Shown: in pieces, positions 24,751 through 33,687 of the stretch
Layout of the letters: each line of letters opens with the position of its first letter
How positions within the stretch are numbered: the stretch's first letter is position 1
NCBI RefSeq assembly: GCF_902477725.1
Contig: NZ_CABSIF010000006.1
Coordinates: 205,941 to 269,940, forward strand
Source of the DNA: an uncultured Desulfovibrio sp.
Lineage (GTDB): Bacteria; Desulfobacterota; Desulfovibrionia; Desulfovibrionales; Desulfovibrionaceae
Length of the DNA: 64,000 nucleotides
Reading direction: 5' to 3'
Program-made: the position numbers and the translations under genes
Notes under the pieces: model-generated
Databases searched by the model: none
What the model saw: only the letters and a program-made list of their open reading frames with translations
What the model was told of the DNA's origin: nothing

Positions 24751-27700
24751 ATGGCTGTTTCTACAAAGCCGAATTTCTTTTTGCGCAGGCCGGTTCTGTC
24801 GGCCGTTATCTCCATTGTCATAACCCTGGTGGGCGCGCTGGCCATGAAGGCCCTGCCCATCGCACAATACCCCGACCTTGTGCCGCCCACGGTCAACGTG
24901 AGCGTGTCATACCCCGGCGCTTCTGCGGAAACCATTGCCTCCACGGTTCTGGCTCCCCTCGAAGTGAATATCAACGGTGTGGAAAACATGCTCTACATGA
25001 CTTCCATTGCCGCTTCGGGTTCCGGCTCGGGCAACATCAACGTGTACTTCAAGCTGGGCAGTGATGCCAACATGGCCCTGGTCAACGTTAACAACAAGGT
25101 TAACCTGGCCCAGGCCACCTTGCCGGAAGATGTGCGCAGGCAGGGCGTCACGGTCGTCAAGCGTTCACCCGCCATGTTGCAGGTGTTCTGTTTCTATTCG
25201 CCCGACGGGCGCTATAGCGACGTGTTCATCCACAACTGGGCCCAGGTCAACGTTGTTGACGAACTCAAACGCATCAACGGCGTGGGCGACTGCTCGCTTT
25301 TTGGCAGCATGGACTACTCCATGCGTATCTGGCTGCAGCCGGACAAGCTTGCCAAGTACGGCATTACCACAAAGCAGGTAACCTCGGCCATTCAGGAGCA
25401 GAACTCGCAGTATGCCCCTGGCCGTTTGGGCGACATGCCCACGGCCGACTCCACCCAGCTTACCTGGCAGATCGATACCCAGGGCCGCCTTGTAACGCCT
25501 GAAGAATTTGGTGAAATCATCATCCGCTCCGGCGATGACAGCGCCATGCTGCGGCTCAAGGATGTGGCGCGTATAGAACTGGGCGGCAAGGACTACAGCG
25601 TTCTTTCCAGCTACAACGGCATGGGTGCCCGCATGGGCGCCGTGTATCTGTTGCCGGGCGCCAACGCCATCGCCACCGGCGATATGGTAAAGGCCAAGCT
25701 GGAGGACATTGCCTCGCGCATGCCCGATGGTCTGGCTTACACCCTGCTGGTGGACAACAACGACTTCGTTATCGAATCCATCAAGGAAGTGGTGAGCACC
25801 CTGGTCGAAGCCATGATCCTGGTGTTCATCGTTGTTTACGTCTTTCTGCAAAACTGGCGCGCCACGCTCATTCCCTGCATTGCCGTACCTGTATCCATTA
25901 TCGGCACGTTCGCGGGTCTGTACGCCTTTGGCTACACCATCAACACGCTTACGCTGTTCGCTCTGGTGCTTGCCATCGGTATCGTGGTGGACGACGCCAT
26001 CGTTGTGCTTGAAAACGTTGAACGTATCATGAGCTCGGAGCATCTGCCGCCCAGGGAGGCGACAGCAAAGGCCATGAACGAAGTCACGGCCCCGGTTATC
26101 GCCATTGTGCTTGTGCTGTGCGCCGTGTTTATCCCTGTTTCGTTCATGGGCGGCCTTGCGGGGCAGATGTACAAGCAGTTTGCCATTACGATCTCGGTAT
26201 CGGTGGTGCTTTCGGGCATTGTGGCGCTGACGCTCACTCCGGCGCTCTGCGCCCTGCTGCTCAAGCCGCATGCCCATGACCACACGCCTGCCAAGGGCTT
26301 TGTGTGGTTCAACTATGTGTTTGGTCGCATTACCCGCCGCTATGTAAACGCCGTGCGTTTTGTCAAAGCCTCCGCCTGGCGTGCGCTGGCGCTCTGCGTA
26401 GTCATGGTTCTGTGCATCGTGGGGCTGTTCCGCGTAGTGCCCGGCGGCCTTGTGCCGGATGAAGACCAGGGCTACCTGCTTGGTCTGGCCATTCTGGACG
26501 ATGGCGCGGCCCAGCCCCGCACCCGCGCGGTCAACAAGGTGCTTACCGACTTCATGCTTAAAAACCCTGCGGTTTTGAGCGTGGGTACGCTCTCCGGTCT
26601 GGACATCACCTCCATGGCTGCCAAGAGTAACTACGGCACCTTCTTTGCCCTGCTCAAGCCCTGGGGAGAACGCAAGGATCCCAAGGATGCAGCCAGCGTC
26701 ATCGTGAACACCGTGGGCGCTGTAACCGTGATGCAGCCCGAGGCCTTTATCTTGGGCTTTACGCCGCCGCCCATCAGCGGCATGAGTAATACCGGTGGTT
26801 TTGAAGGCTATGTGCAGATGCGCGGCAGCGGCAGCCTCAAGGACATGGAAGAAGCTGCCAACAAGCTGGTGCTTGAAGTGACCTCCAAAAATGCCGACGG
26901 CAAGCCCAAATACCCGGCAGTGGGCATGGTGCGCAACCTCTTCACTACTGGTTCGCCCCAGCTCTACGCCAACCTTGACCGCGAACGCTGCAAGGATATG
27001 GGCATCAGCATCGCCGATGTGTATTCGGCCATGAGCGCCACCTTCGGCAGTTCATACGTCAACGACTTCAACCTCATGGGCCGCACCTTCCAGGTACGCT
27101 TGCAGGCTGAGGCGGATACTCGTGTGCTGCCTGAAAGCCTCAACGACATATACGTGCCCAATAAAAATGGCGAGATGGTGCCCCTGACTGCGGTAATGAC
27201 CCTTGAACGCCGCACAGCTCCGCAGGTTGTGGAACGCTACAACGTGTTCCCGGCGGCCCACATCATGGGTGCGCCCTCGCCTGGGTATTCTTCGGGCCAG
27301 GCCCTCAGCGAAATGGAAAAAGCCGCTTCTGTGGTCTTGTCCTCCGATTATCAGCTGGGCTGGGTTGGTACCGCCCTTCAGGAAAAGCTGGCAAGCGCCG
27401 ACACCACTGTCATTTTTGTGCTGGCGCTGGTCATGGTCTTCCTGATTCTTGCAGCACAATATGAATCGTGGTCGTTGCCGCTTTCAGTGCTCACGGCAGT
27501 GCCTTTTGGTGTGTTCGGTGCTTTGGTGGCGACCTGGGGTCGCGGGCTTTCCAACGACATCTACTTCCAGGTGGCACTAGTGACCCTGGTTGGTCTGGCG
27601 GCTAAAAACGCCATCCTTATCGTGGAATTCGCTGTTGAGGCCTGGCGCGCCGGGCGAAGCCTTGATGCGGCGGCCATCCACGCATCCAAGCTGCGTTTCC

Positions 27701-27957
27701 GGCCCATCGTGATGACCTCGCTTGCCTTTATCCTCGGCTGCGTGCCGTTGGCCATCAGCACGGGCGCGGGCGCAAACAGCCGCCACGCCATCGGCACGGC
27801 GGTCATCGGCGGCATGCTGGCGGCAACGTGCATCGCCACGCTGTTTGTGCCGTTCTTCTTTAAGGCCATCATGCAACTCTCACTGAAACTGCAGGGCAAA
27901 ACTGATCCCAATGCGGGCAGGGACCACCTTGCGGAAGACCAGGAGGACGACATATGA
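24751..27957 (+). CDS. RND efflux inner-membrane transporter (AcrB/HAE1 type)
   Basis: Proton-driven trimeric multidrug pump. The 1068-residue product has the typical 12-helix plan with two large periplasmic loops. It starts STKPNFFLRRPVLSAVISIV and shows RND motif A with the proton-relay Asp pair in AIGIVVDDAIVVLENVERI (residues near 410). Later come PVSFMGGLAGQMYKQFAITI and the C-terminal GLAAKNAILIVEFAVEAWRAG. Length fits the family. The outer-membrane factor overlaps its end by 4 bp (ATGA), so translation is likely coupled. The substrate is unknown. Confidence 0.95.
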   Translation: MAVSTKPNFFLRRPVLSAVISIVITLVGALAMKALPIAQYPDLVPPTVNVSVSYPGASAETIASTVLAPLEVNINGVENMLYMTSIAASGSGSGNINVYFKLGSDANMALVNVNNKVNLAQATLPEDVRRQGVTVVKRSPAMLQVFCFYSPDGRYSDVFIHNWAQVNVVDELKRINGVGDCSLFGSMDYSMRIWLQPDKLAKYGITTKQVTSAIQEQNSQYAPGRLGDMPTADSTQLTWQIDTQGRLVTPEEFGEIIIRSGDDSAMLRLKDVARIELGGKDYSVLSSYNGMGARMGAVYLLPGANAIATGDMVKAKLEDIASRMPDGLAYTLLVDNNDFVIESIKEVVSTLVEAMILVFIVVYVFLQNWRATLIPCIAVPVSIIGTFAGLYAFGYTINTLTLFALVLAIGIVVDDAIVVLENVERIMSSEHLPPREATAKAMNEVTAPVIAIVLVLCAVFIPVSFMGGLAGQMYKQFAITISVSVVLSGIVALTLTPALCALLLKPHAHDHTPAKGFVWFNYVFGRITRRYVNAVRFVKASAWRALALCVVMVLCIVGLFRVVPGGLVPDEDQGYLLGLAILDDGAAQPRTRAVNKVLTDFMLKNPAVLSVGTLSGLDITSMAAKSNYGTFFALLKPWGERKDPKDAASVIVNTVGAVTVMQPEAFILGFTPPPISGMSNTGGFEGYVQMRGSGSLKDMEEAANKLVLEVTSKNADGKPKYPAVGMVRNLFTTGSPQLYANLDRERCKDMGISIADVYSAMSATFGSSYVNDFNLMGRTFQVRLQAEADTRVLPESLNDIYVPNKNGEMVPLTAVMTLERRTAPQVVERYNVFPAAHIMGAPSPGYSSGQALSEMEKAASVVLSSDYQLGWVGTALQEKLASADTTVIFVLALVMVFLILAAQYESWSLPLSVLTAVPFGVFGALVATWGRGLSNDIYFQVALVTLVGLAAKNAILIVEFAVEAWRAGRSLDAAAIHASKLRFRPIVMTSLAFILGCVPLAISTGAGANSRHAIGTAVIGGMLAATCIATLFVPFFFKAIMQLSLKLQGKTDPNAGRDHLAEDQEDDI

Positions 27958-29495
27958 GCGCTTCCGGCAAGGCCCCGGGCATAATGCTCAAGACACCTGC
28001 ATTGGTGCTGATGCTGGCCATGCTGCTTTCGGCATGCTCTCTTGCTCCGCGCTATGACAGGCCGGAGCAGGAAATGCCCAAGCAGTGGCGGGCAGTGGAT
28101 ATGGGTTCAGCGCCCCTGCATACCGACTGGTGGAACAGGTTTAACGATCCTGTGCTGTCAGAACTGGTTGAAGAAGCGCTGAAGAACAACCAGGATCTGG
28201 CCGAATCCATGGCCAAGATCGAATCTGCCGCCGCGAAGGTGGGTGTAGGCACAGCCGCGTTGATGCCCGTCATCAACGGCACCGGTTCCGCCGCCGCTCA
28301 GGGCGCATCAGAAAAAGCCGCCAATACGGTGCCTTTTGACCAGAGCAAGATGTCCCGTTCTACCACCGCCTACCAGGGTGCGCTGAGCGCCTCCTGGGAG
28401 CTGGATTTCTGGGGCAAGATCCGCAACCAGTACACCATGCTCAGCGATATCCTGATGAACACGGTCATTGGGCACGAAGCTCTCCGCCTCTCGGTGGCTG
28501 GGCAGACGGCCCAGGGGTACTTTGCCCTGCTGGCGCAGGACATGCAGCTTGATACGGCCCGGCGCACCCTGAAATCGCGTGAGCAATCATTCCAGATTTA
28601 TACCGCCCGCTACAAGCAGGGAGATATAACCGAGCTTGACTGGCAGCGCGCCCGTGCAGAGGTGGAAACCGCCCGCGCCCAGGTGCACACCAGCACCGTG
28701 GATGTGGACAAGGCTGAGGCTGGCCTGGCCGTACTGCTTGGCCGTTCGCCCCGCGACATAATGGATCGGGCCATGAAGCGCGGACAGGGCATCCACATGT
28801 TGCCCGCGCCGCCTGTGCTGCCCGCTGGTCTGCCTTCTGATCTTCTGGAGCGTCGGCCTGACGTGCGCGCAGCAGAATTCAGCATCATGGCCTACAATGC
28901 CAATATCGGCGTTGCCCGCGCGCAGTTCTTCCCCTCCATTTCCCTTACGGGCATGCTGGGTTCCCTGAGCGCTTCCATGGGCAACCTCTTTACCGGTCCC
29001 GCTGGTACATGGAGCTATGGCGCAAGCGGCACCGTGCCATTGCTGGATTTTGGCAGCAACTGGTATAACCTCAAGGATGCCGAAGCCCAGAAAAAGGCAG
29101 CCATCGCCGTGTACCGCAAAACCGTGCAGACTGCCTTTGAGGACATCCGTACGGCGCTTACCTCGCAGCGCGAGGCTGACCACATCGTGCGCAGCATGCA
29201 GGTGCAGGTTGAAAGCCTGCGGCGTGCCGCCCAGATTGCTGGCCTGCAATACGACAACGGCTATACGGACTACCTGACGGTGCTGGACGCAGAGCGTCAG
29301 CTTTTTGCTGCCGAACTGCGGTTGGCGACAGCGCTGCGCGACAGGCTTGATAGCGTGGTCAGCGTGTGCATGGCCCTTGGCGGCGGCTGGCAGGACCCCG
29401 GCACAAGCCCCAGCTTCCCCGTGGTGAACACAGAAAAGCTGTTGCAGGAGCAGGCTGGCGGGCGGGCAAGCGCGCCTGCGGCTAAATCCGAATAA
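27954..29495 (+). CDS. RND efflux outer-membrane factor lipoprotein (NodT/OprM type)
   Basis: TolC-like channel completing the tripartite pump. The 513-residue product has a lipobox near residue 26 (LAMLLSACSLAPRYDRP), the two repeated outer-membrane-efflux domains, each with a long coiled coil, and typical lines such as YQGALSASWELDFWGKIRNQY, LPSDLLERRPDVRAAEF and FFPSISLTGMLG. It overlaps the pump gene by 4 bp and ends the operon. Confidence 0.93.
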   Translation: MSASGKAPGIMLKTPALVLMLAMLLSACSLAPRYDRPEQEMPKQWRAVDMGSAPLHTDWWNRFNDPVLSELVEEALKNNQDLAESMAKIESAAAKVGVGTAALMPVINGTGSAAAQGASEKAANTVPFDQSKMSRSTTAYQGALSASWELDFWGKIRNQYTMLSDILMNTVIGHEALRLSVAGQTAQGYFALLAQDMQLDTARRTLKSREQSFQIYTARYKQGDITELDWQRARAEVETARAQVHTSTVDVDKAEAGLAVLLGRSPRDIMDRAMKRGQGIHMLPAPPVLPAGLPSDLLERRPDVRAAEFSIMAYNANIGVARAQFFPSISLTGMLGSLSASMGNLFTGPAGTWSYGASGTVPLLDFGSNWYNLKDAEAQKKAAIAVYRKTVQTAFEDIRTALTSQREADHIVRSMQVQVESLRRAAQIAGLQYDNGYTDYLTVLDAERQLFAAELRLATALRDRLDSVVSVCMALGGGWQDPGTSPSFPVVNTEKLLQEQAGGRASAPAAKSE

Positions 29496-29534
29496 CACAC
29501 GAACCCAAGCGGCATGCTGCCGCTGACCGATAAA

Positions 29535-29570
29535 CAGTGGGGGAGGCGTCTGACGGCGTTTCCCCCACTG
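29535..29570 (+). terminator. Hairpin at the end of the RND operon
   Basis: Inverted repeat CAGTGGGGGA / TTCCCCCACTG with further pairing inside (GCGTC/GGCG). It lies 40 bp after the last stop codon. The following T-run is poor, so termination strength is uncertain. Confidence 0.55.
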
Positions 29571-29671
29571 TGCGTTTGCGTGCATATTCGGCCCGTATCT
29601 GGGAATTGAAGTCAGTCCTGCCCGCTCGCGGGGCTTTACAGAAGGGGCAGGCCTGTCGTAAAGGGAAAAAC

Positions 29672-30355
29672 ATGGATAAGAAGTTGCCCCTGATTTTCCT
29701 TTCTCTTTGCGTTGCGCTGGGCTTGTGCTGCTCTGCGCCTGATTTGGCATGCGCCAAGGAAAATCCGGCTTCGCCAGAGCAGACCGACATAAGTGCCCCC
29801 CAGATTGCCCCAAAAGGCTCCAGAGCCAAGCGTTCTGGTGAAAAAAAGGGGGTCTCTGCCAAGGCAAACCGGCGCGAAAGCAAGCAGAAGGAAAAGAACT
29901 CCAAAGGTATTCACGCGCCAGCGTGGGCGTTTGGCGGCGAGGCGCAGAGCCGAGATGCATGGCGGGAAGGCACAAGCTCCAACGATTTGCAAAAGCGGGC
30001 CGTGGGGGATGACGCGCCCAAGGAAAAATCAGTAAATACCACGGCCAGCATCAATTCCGCCCTCAAGGGGCCACTGGCAAAAGAAGAACACAAAAGCGGC
30101 ATGGCAGTGAGCGTGGGGCAGGAAGACTCCGCGTGGCGGAAGAAGGGGCAGCATGAAATAGAGGCTGACGAAAACATCCCTATGCAGAGCCGCCATGTTG
30201 TACGGGCCTATGCGGACGTAGACGCGGGCGATGACCTGAGCATCAGGGTCGGGCCTGAGCTGATCCTCAAGGATGAGCAGCGCGAGCGGACCAATGCCAA
30301 CAAGCAGCCGGAATCAGCACTGGGGCTGGGCATGCAGTTCAAGCTTGACTTCTAG
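29672..30355 (+). CDS. Secreted Lys/Glu-rich protein of unknown function
   Basis: A 227-residue exported protein: signal peptide of about 33 residues (LPLIFLSLCVALGLCCSAP) followed by a long polar, lysine-rich, probably disordered stretch. The C-terminal section is strand-like (VVRAYADVDAGDDLSIRVGPELIL) and ends in GLGMQFKLDF, whose terminal Phe resembles the end of outer-membrane beta proteins. No family is recognised. The start at 29672 is set by AAAGGGA and by the signal peptide; the ORF extends 135 bp further upstream through the operon terminator, which argues against the longer form. Confidence 0.68.
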   Translation: MDKKLPLIFLSLCVALGLCCSAPDLACAKENPASPEQTDISAPQIAPKGSRAKRSGEKKGVSAKANRRESKQKEKNSKGIHAPAWAFGGEAQSRDAWREGTSSNDLQKRAVGDDAPKEKSVNTTASINSALKGPLAKEEHKSGMAVSVGQEDSAWRKKGQHEIEADENIPMQSRHVVRAYADVDAGDDLSIRVGPELILKDEQRERTNANKQPESALGLGMQFKLDF

Positions 30356-30444
30356 CCTGGTCGCCCTGAGTAAGCGATTGTTTGTCTGGGAAGGTAGGCT
30401 TGCATCAGGAATAGCCGCACAGCAACTGCAACGCTGTATGAGCG

Positions 30445-30870
30445 TTACTGAACGTTCTGCGCAAGGATAAGATCCACTTCATCCACGCTGAGGCCAGCGT
30501 TTTTGGCGATCTGCCTATTGTTCAAGCCTTTGCGGTGGCCATTCAAAATCAGTTCCCGCAAAAACTGGGGCGAGCGGCTGATGCCCTCGGCCTGTTCCAG
30601 CAGACGGCGCAGTTCATGCGTCCGCGCTTCGAGCTTTTCATCCAGATTCCGCAATTCTGCCTGTCGTTGGGCAAACGTAGCCACAATTTCCTTTTCCAGC
30701 CGAGCGTTCATTTCTATGCGCGCCAGCAGGCTGTCCTGATTGCCCTGCAAGGCGTTGAGCAGGGCTTCCGACCGGCGCAAGCGCAGGTAGAAAACAAGCA
30801 CACCGCCAAGTATGGCAAGCTCGAAGAGGGAAAAGAGCATGATAAGTGCGTAAAGCAGGGTGTCGTTCAT
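30445..30870 (-). CDS. Membrane-anchored coiled-coil protein with DUF2802-like C-terminus
   Basis: A 141-residue protein with one N-terminal membrane helix (YALIMLFSLFELAILGGVLVFYL), a charged coiled coil (residues about 32-95) and a C-terminal helix-turn-helix-like unit LNNRQIAKNAGLSVDEVDLIL. This resembles DUF2802 proteins that sit in flagellar/chemotaxis clusters. Here it is the last of three overlapping or close minus-strand genes led by fliL, and overlaps the previous gene by 4 bp. The function is unknown; the cluster implies motility. Confidence 0.72.
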   Translation of the reverse strand: MNDTLLYALIMLFSLFELAILGGVLVFYLRLRRSEALLNALQGNQDSLLARIEMNARLEKEIVATFAQRQAELRNLDEKLEARTHELRRLLEQAEGISRSPQFLRELILNGHRKGLNNRQIAKNAGLSVDEVDLILAQNVQ

Positions 30871-31184
30871 ACTTTTATGTTCAAAAGGTTGCCCACAAGC
30901 GGGGATGAAGTTTCACCCGATGGGGCTTCCGGTTCAGGGGGGGGCCGCCGCCTTCTGCGGCTGCCAAAATGGGGTGCGCCCTGGTGATCGGCATCCGGGG
31001 TCAGCGCCGTCTGGCTCCCAGGTTCTGTGCGTGCTACCTGTTGCTGCTCCTGCTTTGCCATGGCGGCAGCAATAACGCGCGACATTGCAGCCGATGCCTG
31101 CGGGGCGACAGCAGCGGCATTGCTTATGGATGTGCCCAGGCTGGTCTGGGCATACAGCACGGCCATGGTGGCGTCAACGCTCAT
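30867..31184 (-). CDS. Small unknown protein in the fliL cluster
   Basis: A 105-residue protein: an Ala/Ser-rich helical N-terminal half (MAVLYAQTSLGTSISNAAAV) followed by a polar, Arg/Pro-rich tail (RRRRRPPPEPEAPSGE). No known domain recognised. The start at 31184 has CAGGAGG upstream; the longer ORF version is rejected. It overlaps the next gene by 4 bp and lies 135 bp after fliL, which suggests co-expression with motility genes. Confidence 0.65.
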   Translation of the reverse strand: MSVDATMAVLYAQTSLGTSISNAAAVAPQASAAMSRVIAAAMAKQEQQQVARTEPGSQTALTPDADHQGAPHFGSRRRRRPPPEPEAPSGETSSPLVGNLLNIKV

Positions 31185-31319
31185 GGAGGCCTCCTGTTGC
31201 CGGTTCCGGGGGCCTGTACGACCATTCAGAGGGTCGCGTGTGCAGCAGCGGGTTATGCTTGCGCCGCGCAACGGGCGCTGGCGTTTGCGGGCTTCACTGC
31301 CCGACAGCTGCTGCTGTGG

Positions 31320-31988
31320 CTATTCGTTCAGATAACTCTCAAACAAAATGTCATCAATGCGCCCCTGCGTCAGGTAATCGTTCAGCACCCCGCTGAGGTC
31401 TTTTTTTATGGTAGCCGTATTGGCCGGATTCAGCAAAAATTCGTCCGACTTGCTGCTCAGGTAATAATACAGGGCATCACGCAGAGGAATGAGCTTGTGG
31501 TCAATCTCCATGCCGACCCTGGGGCTTTGACTGACTGTTGAAAATTTGCAGATCAAAAAGCGCGCGCCAGTGGGTGTTTGCCGGGGGATAACAAATGGCG
31601 CCAGTTCCTTGACGCTGTCAGGCTGGGCAGTGGGCGTTTTTGCAGAAGGCACCACGATGACCTCTGGCTTGATTGGCTCCGGAGGCAGCGGCGGGGGAGT
31701 GCGCAGTACAAACCACCAGATTGCAGCGCCTGCCACAAGCAGCACGAGCAGGCCAGCAGCGGCAGCAATGATCAGAAGCTTTTTTTTCTTCTTGAGTGGT
31801 TCGGCCCCATCTTCGGCTACCTGAAGTGGGGCTTCCTCGGTTTTGGCCGGGGGAGGAGGCGCCTGTTCCACAAGGAACGGGGCATCGTCAAGATCAAGTT
31901 CGACCTTGCGCAGGCTTGTATCCTGGCTGACCGCAACCTGAAGTTCATCCTTGACGGGGGCGTCTTTCAAATCCTGCTTTTCAGCCAC
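31320..31988 (-). CDS. fliL: Flagellar basal-body-associated protein FliL
   Basis: Inner-membrane protein around the flagellar stator that supports torque. The 222-residue product has a longer than usual cytoplasmic N-terminus (about 70 residues, Pro/Glu-rich), a lysine patch LKKKKKLLIIAAAAG leading into one membrane helix (LLVLLVAGAAIWWFVL), a Pro-rich linker and the periplasmic FliL domain ending DDILFESYLNE. The start codon is GTG at 31988 with AGGAGAG in front. Location beside cheY, fliA and flhFG supports the call. Confidence 0.88.
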   Translation of the reverse strand: MAEKQDLKDAPVKDELQVAVSQDTSLRKVELDLDDAPFLVEQAPPPPAKTEEAPLQVAEDGAEPLKKKKKLLIIAAAAGLLVLLVAGAAIWWFVLRTPPPLPPEPIKPEVIVVPSAKTPTAQPDSVKELAPFVIPRQTPTGARFLICKFSTVSQSPRVGMEIDHKLIPLRDALYYYLSSKSDEFLLNPANTATIKKDLSGVLNDYLTQGRIDDILFESYLNE

Positions 31989-32279
31989 GCGCCTCTCCTG
32001 ACAAACACGGCCTGTTCATCTGTTCCATGCCGTGACCAGCATTACACGACCGCAACCACTAAGAACAAAAAACCCGCCCCGAACCAGGTGAGCGCATGCA
32101 GCGCTGACCCCGGCCAGAAGCGGGCCGTCAAAGCCAGGGAAACTTTGGCGCTGTGGCCAAGGGCAGGTTGCCTGCGAAAAAGCTGGCTGCCCTGCGTGGA
32201 TATTGGTGGATATCCGCGCCACGCATACGTGCCGGGCGAATGCACATCGCCACTGGCAAGTATTTCAATGTGGAATGCC
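31989..32279. other. Intergenic region between cheY and fliL
   Basis: Nearly 290 bp with no supported gene. Short minus-strand readings exist but lack ribosome sites and family features. No consensus sigma-54 site or clear terminator was found; fliL probably has its own promoter here. Confidence 0.45.
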
Positions 32280-32660
32280 CTAGGGAAAAATCTTGTCGAT
32301 TTTCTGCTTCATCGTGTCCGCAGTAAAAGGCTTGACGATGTAGTTGGAAACCTTGGCCTGCACAGCTTCAATTATGTTTTCCTGCTGGGCTTCAGCAGTG
32401 ACCATCAGAAAGGGGATGTTGGCAAACTGTTCGCTTGAGCGAACCTTGCGGAGCAGATCAATGCCTGTCATCTGGGGCATGTTCCAGTCCGAAACGATAA
32501 AGTCGATCTTTTCGCGGTTCAGAACATCCCATGCCGAGGTGCCGTCATCGGCTTCCACCACGTTCTGAAAACCAAGCTGGCGCAGAATGTTGCGCACAAT
32601 ACGGCGCATGGTGGAAAAATCGTCAACCACAAGAACTCGCATATTCGGATTGTAAGGCAT
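32280..32660 (-). CDS. cheY: Chemotaxis response regulator CheY
   Basis: Single receiver domain that binds the flagellar switch when phosphorylated. The 126-residue product shows the acidic pair in VLVVDDFSTMRRIVRNIL, the phospho-acceptor Asp in IVSDWNMPQMTG, the switch Thr in LMVTAEA and the Lys of IVKPF. It closely resembles E. coli-type CheY. The start at 32660 has AAGGAG; the longer version is rejected. It lies 77 bp after fliA in the flhF-flhG-fliA-cheY run. Confidence 0.94.
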   Translation of the reverse strand: MPYNPNMRVLVVDDFSTMRRIVRNILRQLGFQNVVEADDGTSAWDVLNREKIDFIVSDWNMPQMTGIDLLRKVRSSEQFANIPFLMVTAEAQQENIIEAVQAKVSNYIVKPFTADTMKQKIDKIFP

Positions 32661-32737
32661 GAGAAAAACTCCTTGAAGCGCCGTCAATATCGGTTTGCAA
32701 CAGACGTTGCAGCCGTGCGTCACTGTCTGTTGTAAGC

Positions 32738-33517
32738 TTATATTTCAGTGCCTTCGCCGTAGAGATTATGGAATTCCTTGCGAAGGCGGCTCAGTGCCTG
32801 TGAATGCAATTGTGAAACCCTGCCTTCGGTGATGCCCATGACTTCGGCAGTTTCACGCATATTCAGCTCATCAGTATAATACAGCGAGAGTACCAACTTT
32901 TCTCTTGGCGTCAAGCGGTCGATCAGCGGCGCCACGCGCTCCACAAGCTCTTGCAGGGCAGTGCTGCGGAAGGGTTCTCCGCCTTCGGGGCCTTCGCCCG
33001 AGAGCGTGTCCTGAATGGCGTCAAGTGAAATCCAGAGCTGGTTTTGCAGGGCTTCAAGACCCTGCCGCACATCGCGCATGTCGAGGCCGGTGATCTTTTG
33101 CAGCTCGTCCTCGGTGGCCTGTCGGCCTTGCTCGTGCTCAACCTTGCGCATGGCTTCATCAAGCACCCGCACCCGCTGACGCAAGGACCGGGGAAACCAG
33201 TCAAGCCGGCGCAATTCATCGAGCATGGCTCCCTTGATGCGGCTTTCGGCATACGTTTCAAAGCGGATGCCGAGCTGCGGCCTGAACTTGCCCAAGGCTT
33301 CCATGAGGCCCAGGGTGCCGGAGCTGATCAGCTCCCCAAGTTCTATGCTGCGTGGCAACTTGGCTTTGAGCCGCAAAGCGAGAAAGCGTATCTTGGGCGC
33401 ATAGTGACGCACCACGGATTCCTGCTCTGCCGGTGAAAAGCTCTCCCAAGGGGTTGCCCCGGTTTCTAGCGCTTCCCAGGGGCAGGGAGCTTGCGCTTGC
33501 GCTGTGCCGGTCTTCAT
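32738..33517 (-). CDS. fliA: Flagellar sigma factor FliA (sigma-28)
   Basis: Directs transcription of late flagellar and chemotaxis genes. The 259-residue product has region 2 (IELGELISSGTLGLMEALGKF, ETYAESRIKGAMLDELRRLDWFPRSLRQ), region 3 and region 4 (LTPREKLVLSLYYTDELNMRETAEVMGITEGRVSQLHSQAL). This is the standard sigma-28 plan. It lies 170 bp after flhG and before cheY. Confidence 0.95.
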   Translation of the reverse strand: MKTGTAQAQAPCPWEALETGATPWESFSPAEQESVVRHYAPKIRFLALRLKAKLPRSIELGELISSGTLGLMEALGKFRPQLGIRFETYAESRIKGAMLDELRRLDWFPRSLRQRVRVLDEAMRKVEHEQGRQATEDELQKITGLDMRDVRQGLEALQNQLWISLDAIQDTLSGEGPEGGEPFRSTALQELVERVAPLIDRLTPREKLVLSLYYTDELNMRETAEVMGITEGRVSQLHSQALSRLRKEFHNLYGEGTEI

Positions 33518-33687
33518 GTTGGTTTCCTTCGGATTTGCCTCTTCTACCCCGTGGCATCTGGATGCCTGTTATGCCTCGCTCCACCTGCCCGCCAAGGCTG
33601 GTTGCGCTGCGTTTTTGACACGTTGAGGTTATGGAGCGTTGTTTCTGTCGCAAAAGGCCTGTCAGGTCAGGAATCCCACCCGCAATT

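Noticed and set aside
29537..29671. Longer N-terminus for the secreted Lys-rich protein
   Set aside because: It would include the efflux operon hairpin and place the signal peptide internally; a ribosome site precedes the ATG at 29672.
31989..32279. Small minus-strand genes between cheY and fliL
   Set aside because: Candidate frames of 67-68 codons have no ribosome site, no family pattern and overlap each other.
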